In this document: one piece after another, positions 1-10,300 of the stretch
How the letters are laid out: every line of letters begins with the position of its first letter
Position numbering within the stretch: the stretch's first letter is position 1
Translations under genes and position numbers: made by a program
Notes under the pieces: generated by a model
The model's input: the letters and a program-made list of their open reading frames with translations, nothing else
Databases searched by the model: none
What the model was told of the DNA's origin: nothing
Assembly: GCA_051294375.1 (NCBI GenBank)
Contig: CM119264.1
Location: 12,650,263 to 12,714,262, forward strand
DNA from: Paraspadella gotoi
Taxonomy: Eukaryota; Chaetognatha
Direction: 5' to 3'
DNA: 64,000 bases

Positions 1-920
1 ATACTTTTATTACATGGTGTTTCATGTATTTTTCCTTCTTTCAAAATTCTCAGAATAATTTTTAAATCCGATTTCGTGAAAACTCTTAAAATTAATAAAG
101 GAGTAAAAATCACAAAAACGAACGAATATTTAACTGCATAAACGGCCATGAAGTAGATACAGAGAGAAACACCCACAGTCCCTTGAACAGTTCCACTGAT
201 TTGGTATAACATCGTCGAAATCGTCGATCGCTCGACGAAGTGATTGGTTTGCACTTCTGCGGCCGCCTTAGCAATGCTTACCATCGAGATGGCCGGCGAA
301 AAGAATCGCCAATAATTATCTATCATCCATTTGCAACTGAAAGATTTAAATTTGGATCCGTCGGCGTAGAAGAACCTCATGGAACAATCGCAAGTCAAGT
401 TGGAGATATAGATGGTCTTCTCTCTGATGACGAGAACTCTGCTCATGGGCGGATAGCAAAGCTCCCTCGAATTGACCGTCATAGACAATACGAAAACGGC
501 GGACTGCAGCAACATTTGCGGATAAGACTCGAAGAGCACCTGCAGCATATTCAGTCCGAGCAGTACGTTTTTCTTTTGGGGCAGAATCGGTGCGTCGGGG
601 TCAAGTCCATCGAGATAGAGATCCGCTGACAGCGGAACCGTAGCGCATCCGAGCCCGATCGCAACGACGGTGACGAACACCATGAAGGGCGAAGACCACA
701 ACCTGGGATAATCGCCGGGTCTTTGCCTGAAAATCGGGGCCAAGTATGTCGCCGAGACAAAGGAATGAAGAATGACCACGAACAACATCGCCCACCCAAA
801 GTAGGGCAGTCCGTACAGTGGCGAAGTCAGGTAATCGTGAACGGTTTTGAAATCCGTTCCCAGATCCAAGACAGAAAGAAAACATGCAAGAAAAAGCGGC
901 GCAAGTCGAAGTAGGGCCAT
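1..920 (-). CDS. XK-related-like multi-pass membrane protein, 3' part beyond window
   Basis: An uninterrupted frame runs on the minus strand from an ATG at 918-920 to base 1 (306 codons), so the stop lies outside the window. It starts MALLRLAPLFLACFL and contains several hydrophobic segments. An early acidic motif, DLGTDFKTVHDYL, and the segment LFESYPQMLLQSAVFVL match the XK-related (XKR) family, where a D-x-G-T-D stretch and an ES-x-PQ-x-LLQ helix are hallmarks. Known XKR proteins are plasma-membrane lipid scramblases or their relatives; activity here is inferred from family only. No caspase site can be judged because the C-terminus is missing. The last ~30 codons at the left edge (after the YSFVFVIFTPLLI helix) are still open frame but could already be intron. 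An unrelated multi-spanning family is the main alternative. Confidence 0.6.
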   Translation of the reverse strand, partial: MALLRLAPLFLACFLSVLDLGTDFKTVHDYLTSPLYGLPYFGWAMLFVVILHSFVSATYLAPIFRQRPGDYPRLWSSPFMVFVTVVAIGLGCATVPLSADLYLDGLDPDAPILPQKKNVLLGLNMLQVLFESYPQMLLQSAVFVLSMTVNSRELCYPPMSRVLVIREKTIYISNLTCDCSMRFFYADGSKFKSFSCKWMIDNYWRFFSPAISMVSIAKAAAEVQTNHFVERSTISTMLYQISGTVQGTVGVSLCIYFMAVYAVKYSFVFVIFTPLLILRVFTKSDLKIILRILKEGKIHETPCNKS

Positions 921-3023
921 CTTGCCGAGTGAAAAGTCGGCAAAGTTTCGGAATTACATTAAAATTTACATTCGCGAAAAGTTAATTGGAAAAGTGGAAG
1001 ATGCAGGTCGAGCAATCTACTAATAGCAAAAAAAAAAAAGTTACCGAAATATTTTCCAAAAAATCTATAAGTTAAATTATCTGATGAAATATCGAAATGA
1101 AAGAGTTTTTTATGATCGAAAGGAGTCACCCCCAGAACTGAGGGATTACTAGCCTTAACTTTGTTAAGCTCGAAAGATTAAACAACGTCAGATATGAATA
1201 ATTTGTCAGTTCCTATGTTCACACTACAAAGTTTTTAAGAGAAAAATATATAAATTAAAGATATCTAAAGTAAGTAAAAGTTTGACATTTTTTTTTGAAT
1301 TAATACTCAAGTTTCTTCAAGCATCAGCAAATGAGAATTATTTTAAGATGCGGAACGCCCTCAACCGAAGTCGCGTTCCATCGAATTTCTTCGAAATAAA
1401 AAATAATTTTCTAATTAGAAGGTTATTGAAAAAATTATAATGAATTTTAATATTTCGCATCGTGTTTGCTTTATCCGACAACCAATCAATCAATCCTTCT
1501 AAGAACGCTAAAAATTACGGACTAACTCAATATAAATAGATTTATTATAATCAGATTATTTTAAGCAATTAACTTGTTTCTCCTTCTTTCTCAATCTGGA
1601 TGATTATCGATTCCGATTGGACAACGAACCCAATTTTATTGGACGACCCAGGGTTCCCCGGCTGCGTGGCGGTATATGTTTCGTTATTAACTATTTCCGA
1701 AAGATCAAACCGATAAAAGAATAAACAAAATCAGTTTTACTTGGGCTTCGATTTTGGTCAATTTTGTTCAGTTTTAGACCGAAGCCAAAATAAGAAGAGC
1801 AAATGCAACGGATATGAAATCGGTTCAACAAATAAAAAAATTATCCATTCATTCAATAAATAAGCTATCTTGCCTAGAGTTTCCTTAACCGTTAATTTTT
1901 CAAAAACGTCAGTTCACCGTTAAAAATCGACTTTTTTAACCGTTAACGGTTAAAATCGGTTAATTTAGTGACTTAGCTTATTTGATAATATAAATGCAAA
2001 AAAAGAAGGAAAACAATTAAACTTAGTATTCGAATCTTATTTCAGGAAGACACTGAATTAATTATAATAAAAAAATTAATGATAGCAATTATGAGCTTCT
2101 ATCTTTTTTAAAATTTAATAGCTATCTTTAAAAAGAGACAACATTAAAGGTTTTGAGTTAAGAGATTGTTATGATTCTTTCTTTTCGTTGTGTTTAGAAT
2201 TAAGGAAAAAACAGTTTTTAATAGGCAACAACGATTTTTATTATTGTAGATCGGACAAGTTTCGACTCTGTATTAAGAAGAAGACTCTTAATACAGAGAC
2301 GAAACTTGTAAGTTCTACAATAATAAAAATCGTTGTTGCCTATTAAAAACTGAGGTAAAGTAAGTAGTGCAAAATATATTTTTTTCAAATGTGGTGCTTG
2401 TTCATCTGTTGCGTAAAAAAACCTCATTTTTTAAAAACTTTTATAGAGCTTTATGCTGATTTGTTTTTACTCATCTCAGCCGACAAATTTAAGGATACGG
2501 TCTGTTTTAAAGATATTATTTTCATTGAAAATCAGCGTGCAACCAGCAATCTTGACAGTTTCCAAAGTAAATTTTTAATAGTCATTCATGGCAGGCCAAT
2601 ACAAAGCGTTCCGGCGTCTTCTATCCCTTGGACATCTTAAGTACGGTCAAAGAATAAGAGGGAAAAAGACAGAAAATAACTGAGGCGAAACATAATATAA
2701 AATAAATAAATAATAAATATTTAAAAAAAACGTGAGTCTGATTTGAGCGCTTCACTTTGTTTTAAAAAAAACATTTTTACCAAAATATCTAAATTGGAAA
2801 AAATAAAATTTAACCGAATTTAACCATTAAAACAAAAAAATAAATGGTTTAGTTCAAAAAATTTTCGCCGTTATTAACTTTCGTGTTAATTGACGTCCAA
2901 TTAGCTTTTTTCTAAGATTCGACAGTTTTTCTTTATGTGAAAGCTGCGAATTGCTGCTCTGACTCTAAAATATAGTCTTAGAGACAAAATATTAGGCAAA
3001 AAAAAAACAAACAAACAAACAAA
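921..3023. other. AT-rich intergenic spacer
   Basis: No gene recognised. It contains short palindromic TTAACCGTTAA-type motifs near 1,890-1,970 and the large 2,212-2,352 palindrome listed separately. Short frames here have no coding character. Confidence 0.6.
2212..2352. repeat. 141-bp near-perfect palindrome (hairpin/MITE-like)
   Basis: Two arms of about 67 bases face each other around a loop of about 7 bases. The outer ends are CAGTTTTTAATAGGCAACAA on the left and its reverse complement on the right. Only about five positions in the middle of the arms fail to pair. CAGT ends are common in Tc1/mariner-type MITEs, but I see no TA or other target-site duplication, so the origin is open. Confidence 0.7.
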
Positions 3024-5375
3024 ATGGCGAATCAGATAGAAATGGAGCCGCAATCAATCGAAACTAAACCACAACAACAACAAACAAATAAAAGCGACCG
3101 TAGGCCTGACATCGACGTGATTCGAATTTCGCTCACCTGGGGAATTCTTTTATTTCACGTCACTCTGGTTTACACCCCGATTAGCGATTACATTCACGAT
3201 CCTTTCACCGACTACCCAGGAAGGCAGGCAAGCGACATATCCAATTATCCATGTCAAATGACGAAATGTTTATCTCTCCCGTATTTTATTTTCTCTCCCC
3301 CCCCCCTGCCACGAAGGCCGTCATGGTCTTCTTCCTTTACATGGACGACTGGACCATGCCGATGTTCTTTTTCATTTCCGGGATCAGCGTCTTCTTCGCC
3401 ATGAAGCGGCGTGACGAGCGACAATTTCGCTTGGAGCGCTTCCATCGTCTTCTGATTCCGGCGCTAGTCATCATGGCCGTCACGCAGTTTCCCGTGACTC
3501 TGATTTACTTCGCCAAGTTGTCTGACCCGTGCGCAGCTTATCAAGAGGGTCTCAATCCCAACAAAACCGACTGCTTGCAATGGCACGTTCCGGGGATCAA
3601 TCAGTCATTCGGAGACTACATGCGGCACTACTGGGGCGAGCCGCCCGTTGAGCCCAATCCGCATCAAGGGTGGTTTCTTGTTTACCTTTTCGTTTATTCT
3701 CAGGTGATCAATGATTTATCCTTATTTACGTTCATTGTTTCCGAATTTATATTCCACGCAACATTACGAACCCTATGTGCAAACACCGATTGTTTGTTTG
3801 TTTTTTTTTTTCTCCCCGATTTTTTTTAATTTTTTTTTTTTTGGGCCCAGATACTGGCTAGCCTTTTCTTCTTGTGGCATCCTTCATCAGCAAACGTTGA
3901 CCGCACCTGCGGCCTCTGCTGCAGCGGCTCTCACCGCCGCTTTCTCTGCTGCTTCGGGCGCTGCACACCAACGCCGGAAGCTTTCGCCGACGCCGTCTGG
4001 TGGTTCCTGGGCAGCGGAGCGAAACTAGCTTTTGTACCTGGAGCTGTTCTCTCCATTGTGGAGGTAAATGACCCGATAAAACTAATTTAGTTATAACATG
4101 TAGTCCGGCATTGAAATATGTTAACCCTGCCGTGTAACCTTCAGTGTGGCTCATTGAGTAATATCATCAGCTCATGACCACCGGAAGCGTGAGGACGCCT
4201 TGTGGGCCTGGAAAACCCTCAAACCTGGTTCCAAGCCCAGGACCCGTTCCATGGCAGCGAGAGGGTTAAAGAAGTTATATCCACAAACAGTGGATCTGTA
4301 TTTTCTGTATTTTCTGTATCTGTATTTTCGACTATAAGGATTTGGCTTTTTTATGATTATTAATACTTTTTATAGTGTTAGACAAAATTTTTTTAAACTC
4401 TTGTAATTAATCTTACTGTATATATATATGCGATTTTATTCAAATACAACGAGGTTGATTCAGTACAATCATCATCAACAATATAATATATATATATATA
4501 TACAGTATAATAAGTAAATGTATACAAAAAATATTGCCGATATCTCATTCAACGCGATGACGTCCTCAGATTTCACTCCGCAAGTTTTTTCCCACCGGAG
4601 GATTCACTTTCATCAAAGTTGCCTACGATGTCTGCAACGACTTGCACTTTGCCTTCGTCTATATGGTGGTTTCGCCATTGCCTGCGTCGACGATCGCCTC
4701 AGCCCAATTCTCAAAAGATTCTCTTGGCTTTATTTCGTTGCCGGAAACATTCTGTGTCTGACCAACGCCGGAGTCTCGACCTTTTTGATCCATGCGAAGA
4801 CGAGGGGATCGAAATAGGGTTGCCACCGATTTTATGGGAGACGCTCATCAAAGATTCTCAGAGGATTTGGGGAATGGCTTCTCATTTTAGGAATTGTGGG
4901 AGTTTGTCGAAGGTAATTGTTGTAGTATTTACGAGTATAAATCACGTACTACTTAGTATTTGTAAATTGTCATTATGATAAAACTGCCAAACATTTAAAA
5001 TATATAGCCTTCTGACCCGTACTTTAATATCGGTTTCCCTTTCCAGCACATCACGACCTACCGCAACATCTTGTCGACGCTCACTAAAGTGGCGATGCCT
5101 TTCTACGTCATACACCAGCAAATTGTCATCGCCATCGGCATCGGAATCCTCCGAAGTGCCAGTCCTCAAGGAATTCCTTTTCTGCTTCTCTTTTCCACCC
5201 TGGCATCTGGAGCCGTTCGCCTTCGCCATCACTAAATCCGGGGCGTTGGGCTACTTTTTCGGGCTCAAGCCACCGAAGGGGGCGTGGCTGCGGGGAAAAG
5301 TGGCACGGTCTCATTCCGGGAATCGTCTTGTCCGTTGTGTTGGTGGTGGAAGTGCACCGTCGCCTCGCTTTCTAA
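3024..5375 (+). pseudogene. Acyltransferase-3 family membrane protein, frames disrupted
   Basis: The protein starts MANQIEMEPQSIETK with a Gln-rich leader, followed by family-3 acyltransferase features: RRPDIDVIRISLTWGILLFH, then MDDWTMPMFFFISG, an RFHRLLIPALV segment, HQGWFLVYLF, and near the end VAMPFYVIHQQIVIAIG. Probable exons are 3024-3251, 3317-3701, 3851-4062, about 4590-4911 and 5047-5375. In the fourth block the family-like sequence moves between frames (FIKVAYDVCNDLHFAFVYM, then GFAIACVDDRLSPILKRF, then GEWLLILGIVGVCRR). The last exon also shifts frame (LLLFSTLASG, then FAITKSGALGYFFGLKPP, then GLIPGIVLSVVLVVEVHRRL before the stop at 5373-5375). So at least three single-base disruptions are needed. 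This is either a decaying gene or a region with uncorrected indel errors. The family transfers acyl groups at membranes; the substrate cannot be told. Confidence 0.6.
4170..4300 (+). repeat. Dispersed SINE-like repeat, family 1, copy A
   Basis: Shares AAGCGTGAGGACG, GGGCCTGGAAAACC, CCTGGTTCCAAGCCC and CCGTTCCAT in the same order with the copy near 8,200-8,420, so the two are copies of one interspersed repeat. It lies in an intron of the acyltransferase gene. Confidence 0.7.
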
Positions 5376-6681
5376 AAATAAATTTGCGTTCGATTTTACT
5401 GAAAAGGGCTTTTTAACAACCACGCCGATTTGACGCCAAGTTTTGGTCAAGTGGTCAAGTTTAAGTTTTCCTTTTCAGATTGCAGAATTTCACGTGAAAC
5501 TTACAAAAGCAATTGAGCCTGAGCCGCACTAACGCACTGTTCATTTGTTTAAAATTTGCTCACAAGGTATTTTATCAACACGTTTCTCCATCTATTCGGT
5601 ACCTTGAGTAGACCGAAACATAGTGTGCTTCCGATTCGAGATTCTGATTATATTGCCAAGGCACCCAATATTTCAAAAATATCCATATGTTTTGACTATA
5701 ATCTTGTATAAACTTGTAGAAAACTTCCTGTTCTATCATTTGTAAATAGGAAGCACATTTCAGGCATTTCAGCGACGTCTTTCTAATCTTTATCTAGTCT
5801 GGCCTGATTTCCCCAAAGTTTGTTTGAACTTGCCATCGCCGATGAAATTAAATGCTAATGTATACAGCGTTAAAATAATCTATCATGACCATTGACCATA
5901 GATTATGGTATTCAAATATTTTTTGTCAAAAATGCTTTTTTTTCTGCCTAATTAAAAATATTGTATTACTATATAGAGCAAAACAATTTTTTGGGAAATC
6001 TTACAATTTTTCGATGGATTCTGATAAAGCATAAAAAGTTAAACAAGAAATATAATTACAGCTTTTAAAAATTCTAACGTTTTCTAAGTGAAAATATAAA
6101 AAAAACTGATAAAATTATCGAAAGATGATGGTGATGATCATTTTTTACGGTTTTTCTTAATTTTGACATACAAAAATTTGTGGCCTTTCCTATCTATGAA
6201 TAAATATTAAAAAAATTAATTACTAGGGTATAGAGCCATATTAGAAATTTTTTGTCTGTTGAAAGTATTTTTAAAAATGTCTAAATATTCGTTTGAGCAT
6301 GTACTCGTTCTAAATATTTTACTCACCCCATTGAGTTGGGCTACCCCTATTTGAACCAACTCTCTTTCTATCGGTTGACTTTTGTTTGCAATTGAAACCC
6401 TCGTTTTGGTTATTAATTTGCATCTTAGGGGTGTGTGTTTTAAAATACGCCTAATATACAGATTTAATAATATATAATCTGACTGTAGTATTTTAGTTTA
6501 CTCTTGTATTTATATATTTAGTTTTTATTAAAAAAAATAAATCTTTGTACCGCTGTATGGTGTAGAAAAAAATATGTTTGAAAAATAGGTCTTAAAATTC
6601 TTTCTCACAGTACAGTTCGGGCGATCCTTATTTCCTCAGGTTCGGAAGAAGTGTGAGGAAAAAATATTTTTGGCGTTCGGC
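5376..6681. other. AT-rich intergenic spacer
   Basis: No gene seen. From about 6,182 it holds one copy of an AT-rich repeat that recurs near 35.8-36.0 kb. Confidence 0.55.
6182..6352 (+). repeat. AT-rich interspersed repeat, copy A
   Basis: The order of blocks (TATAGAGCCATAT, TGTCTGTTGAAAG, AAAAATGTCTAAAT, GTTTGAGCATGTACTC, ACTCACCCCATTGAGT, TACCCCTA) is repeated with mismatches at 35,833-35,995. Family unknown. Confidence 0.7.
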
Positions 6682-6844
6682 ATACTTACCTGGCTCAGAG
6701 GATACCTTGATCAGCAAGGAGGTTCCTCCAGGGCGAGGCCCTTCCATTGCACTTCGGTTGGGCTGACCCTTGCGATTTCCCCAAATGTGGGAAACTCGGG
6801 AGCATAATTTGTGATAGTGGGGTCTGCGTACGCGCTAACCCCTT
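6682..6844 (+). ncRNA. U1: U1 spliceosomal snRNA
   Basis: Starts with ATACTTACCTGG, whose ACTTACCT pairs with 5' splice sites. It follows the U1 layout through its length of about 163 nt: loop I GATCAGCAAGG (U1-70K site), the loop II stretch CCATTGCACTTCGG (U1A-type site), GCTGACCCTTGCGATTTCCC with the partner AAATGTGGGAAACTC, an Sm site ATAATTTGTG, and a 3' stem GTGGGGTCTGCG. Vertebrate U1 is 164 nt, so this looks complete. U1 forms the core of the U1 snRNP that recognises introns in the nucleus. It stands alone between protein genes. I could not identify a proximal sequence element or 3' box with confidence. Confidence 0.95.
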
Positions 6845-7343
6845 ATTATGTTCGGGCGTTTTACTATATTAATATTCGTAGGGAACTTTCTACAGATAAG
6901 ACAAAATAAGCAGATTCACGCGATTAATATGTGCTCCTTTCTCTTGAGTAAATCAATTTCCGGTGATCGATATTCTCGCCACGTCTCGACAAAACACTTA
7001 ATAACGTCCGTCTAAATCATCTTTCGGCATCGTGGCCGTTTTTGGATCAAAAGGTTTCTGGTTCGAGGCCAGTTCTAGAATTTACACAGTTTCTTGATAA
7101 AAAATTAGAAATAGCTTTAGGTTTAACTTAAAATTAATGAATGTGAGTTAGCTTAATGTTCAATCACCTTGCAATAATGATCATCAGCATTGCAAAAACA
7201 ACAACAATAAAGTCGCGAGCTTTTCTCTGACGCAAGCAAATACGTTTATCCTTGCCTATATAAGGAAATAACTTTGATACGAGAGGCGCGGTTAGTCTTT
7301 ATATACAAGCTTTACGTCTGTTGCGCTTTATGCTCCGTCGATA
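6845..7343. other. Spacer and 5' leader of the SLC6 gene
   Basis: Around 7,030-7,070 there is a possible tRNA-like fragment: CGTGGCCGTTTTTGG (box A-like) and GGTTCGAGGCC (box B-like), too degenerate to be a tRNA and possibly a SINE relic. Just ahead of the SLC6 start, an ATG at 7,330 opens a four-codon upstream reading frame. Confidence 0.35.
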
Positions 7344-10300
7344 ATGCAGCTGAAGATGCGAACAAAAAACGAGGGTGATGCAAATCGCCACAAAAGTGAG
7401 GAAGATTCAGGGGCTGATCCCTCAATGGATTCCACTCTTAAGGAAAGAAGGACTTGGACTAATAAGGTGAACTTACCTTGGTGAAGCGGACTGATCTTTT
7501 ATTTTGCAGAAGACAAACAACTTATCCATTGTCAGGTAATTTACCTTTGTAACCCATAGGCAGAATTCGTCTTGGCTCTTGTCAGCATGGCGGTGGGACT
7601 CGGAAACGTCTGGCGATTTCCTTACCTTTGCTTGGAAAATGGCGGCGGCGCGTTCGTCGTGCCTTACCTCATTCTCAACGTGGTTGAGGGTTAGGGGTGG
7701 GGAAGAGAGTGGGCTAATAGTCGTGACAACGAGCGCCTAAATTTTTTCCCTTTAATTACCTTCGTACGTTTTGTAGGACTCCCTATTTTCTATCTTGAGC
7801 TCTGCGTGGGTCAAACTTTGCGCAAAGGAGCCATCGGCAGCTGGTCCTACTTTTCCAAATTTTTAGGTAACTGATCATCATTTGTTTATTTATTTTGGCG
7901 TTAGTCTAAAGCCGCGAGCCGCCCATATCTTATACGGTCTATAATTATAAACCAAGAGTAAAAGTGTATATTAAGCGGAGGCAATTGTGAATTGATTTAT
8001 TAATCTTTTTTCCCCACAGGGGGAGTGGGAGCCACATCTGCGACCATCTCCTTCATCGTGGCCTCCTACTATCAGGCGGTGATGGTGTGGTGCCTAAACT
8101 ATTTCGTTTCCTCCTTCCAAACTCCTCTTCCCTGGTCGGAATGCCCCGTGGATCAAATGGACAATGAAACTGTCAACGAATGCGGCGTGAGCTCGTATAA
8201 AAAAGTTTTAGTCGGGCATTGCATAAGTTCATACGGTCCACTAGGTACCGGGTTCAATCCCAACCCGATACTCCTGCGGTAAGCGTGAGGACGGCCGTTA
8301 AACCGCCTTGGGGGCCTGGAAAACCTTCAAGCCTGGTTCCAAGCCCTAGCCCGTTCCATTGCTGTTGAGGGGCACAGAAGATATGATAGTTTGTCTCAGC
8401 CCACTTCGCCCTTATCCACAAAGTCATGTAAAATTCCAGTGCACATACTGAGAATCTCAAATGTAGTGATATGTGTAATACACATGGTGCAATACAATTA
8501 ATGTATTGTAAAGTGACTTAATTACTACATGCTGATTTTAATTGCATACAGTTTAAATTTGTTTTAGCTTTTTTAGCTTATATTTAAGAGTTTAACCATT
8601 ACTCATTCCTCCATTATATCACCCCTTTCAGTTGACTTCCCCCTCTGCTATTTCTTCCACCGAACCACTTCATCGTCTTCCTCTATCTCCGACTTGGGCG
8701 CCGAATTTAACTTCCGGTCGTGGGCGTGGCTCGGCGTCGCCTGGATGTTCGTTTTTATCGTTTCGTCGCGGGGTGGGATCTACCGGGAAAAGGTTTGTTG
8801 TGTAGCTTGTTATAAGGCGAAAGGGATTCAACGATCGAGAAAGAGCAACCGTTCGTCCACACCGTAATATTTTATTTCTTTGATTTATTTCTAGCGGCTT
8901 ACGTGACGGGCATTTTTCCTTATGTGATTCTTTTCTGCTTCTTCGCTCGCGCGGTTTCGCTGCCCGGTGAGAAAGTGAATGAATGCTTGGTCGACTCTAA
9001 TGCTTGATTCTATTTCGAAAAATCTTGAACGCCATGTTTTTTTTTTCTCTCATTATTTTAGGTTTCTCTTACGGACTTCGAGCGATGCTGACGCCGAAAT
9101 GGAAAGAGTTGATGAATCAGGAGGAAAGTTTGATTTTATCCGTAGACCAAAAAAAATTATTTACGCTTCAGTACTTATAAAAAATCCGTGTTCGCGTCCT
9201 TCGTTCAGTCTGTCCGGAAACGTGTCCATCTGTCCACCTGCTCAAACGACGTCAATCCCTTCATCTAACTCTCATTCCATCCGTCCATCCTCTCCGCAGG
9301 TTTGGCTCGCGGCGGCGACGCAGATCTTCTTCTCTCTCGGCCTCGGATTCGGCGGGATCGTCGCTTACGCTTCTTATCTCCCGTCGACGAGCGACTGCGC
9401 GAGAGACGCCGTCGTCGTCGTCGCCATCAACGCCTTCACTTCCGTTTTCGCAGGTCCGAGAATTTATATAGTTTTCTTCTTTGTTGTATTCGAGATATTC
9501 ATATTCGGAATAAACTTTTTGTTTATAATTTGTAAATTTTTATAAAATTTTATTCGTATGCAACTGGGTTGATTCACTACGTTTTTAATTGTCTTTATTG
9601 AGCACGAGCGGCTTTATAAGTTGCATTGGCGCTTTAAGAGTTATTCTTACCCCTGATCTTTCGTCAAGTGTTATTTTTCTCCAATTTCCATCTTCCTCAC
9701 ATGAGTTTCCGATCTCATAATCTATAGTTCAACTTTTACTACTCCGCAGGCTTCGTGGTTTTTTCCGTTCTGGGCTTCAAAGGTTTCGAGTCTTTCAAAA
9801 AATGTCTGCTTCGTCAAATTCAAGACAACGATACGAGCGTGGCAACAACGACGACAATGACGACGACGACGAACGACGATTTTTTAATCGAAAATTTTTT
9901 GACGTCGGAATCGTCGTCGTCGTTGTCGGCGCTGATGGACGCCAACGTCACGCTATGCGATTTAGAGAAAGAGATCACGACGGTGAGAGCGAGAGTGATA
10001 AATTGAAAGAGTCGATTAGCAAAGAAAAAAAAAATGTGAAGGGAGGATGTACCAATAGTACCATTGTTTCTAACGATGTTACCGTCCTCCCAACAGTCAG
10101 CCTCCGGACCGGGCCTCGCCTTTGTCGCCTTCGCCGACGCCATTTCCGGCTTCGGCGACGTCGGCGGCGTCTTTTTCGCCGGCGCCTTCTTCCTCCTCCT
10201 CCTCCTCCTCGGCGTCGGATGCCTGATGGCGGGAGTGACCGGCGTCGTCGCCTCCTTGCAGGTTCTTTGCTCGTCTTGAAGATTTTGTGTCAATTAATTT

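Noticed and set aside
7030-7070. Possible tRNA gene (box A-like and box B-like sequences)
   Set aside because: No acceptor-stem pairing or anticodon loop could be laid out; at most a SINE relic.
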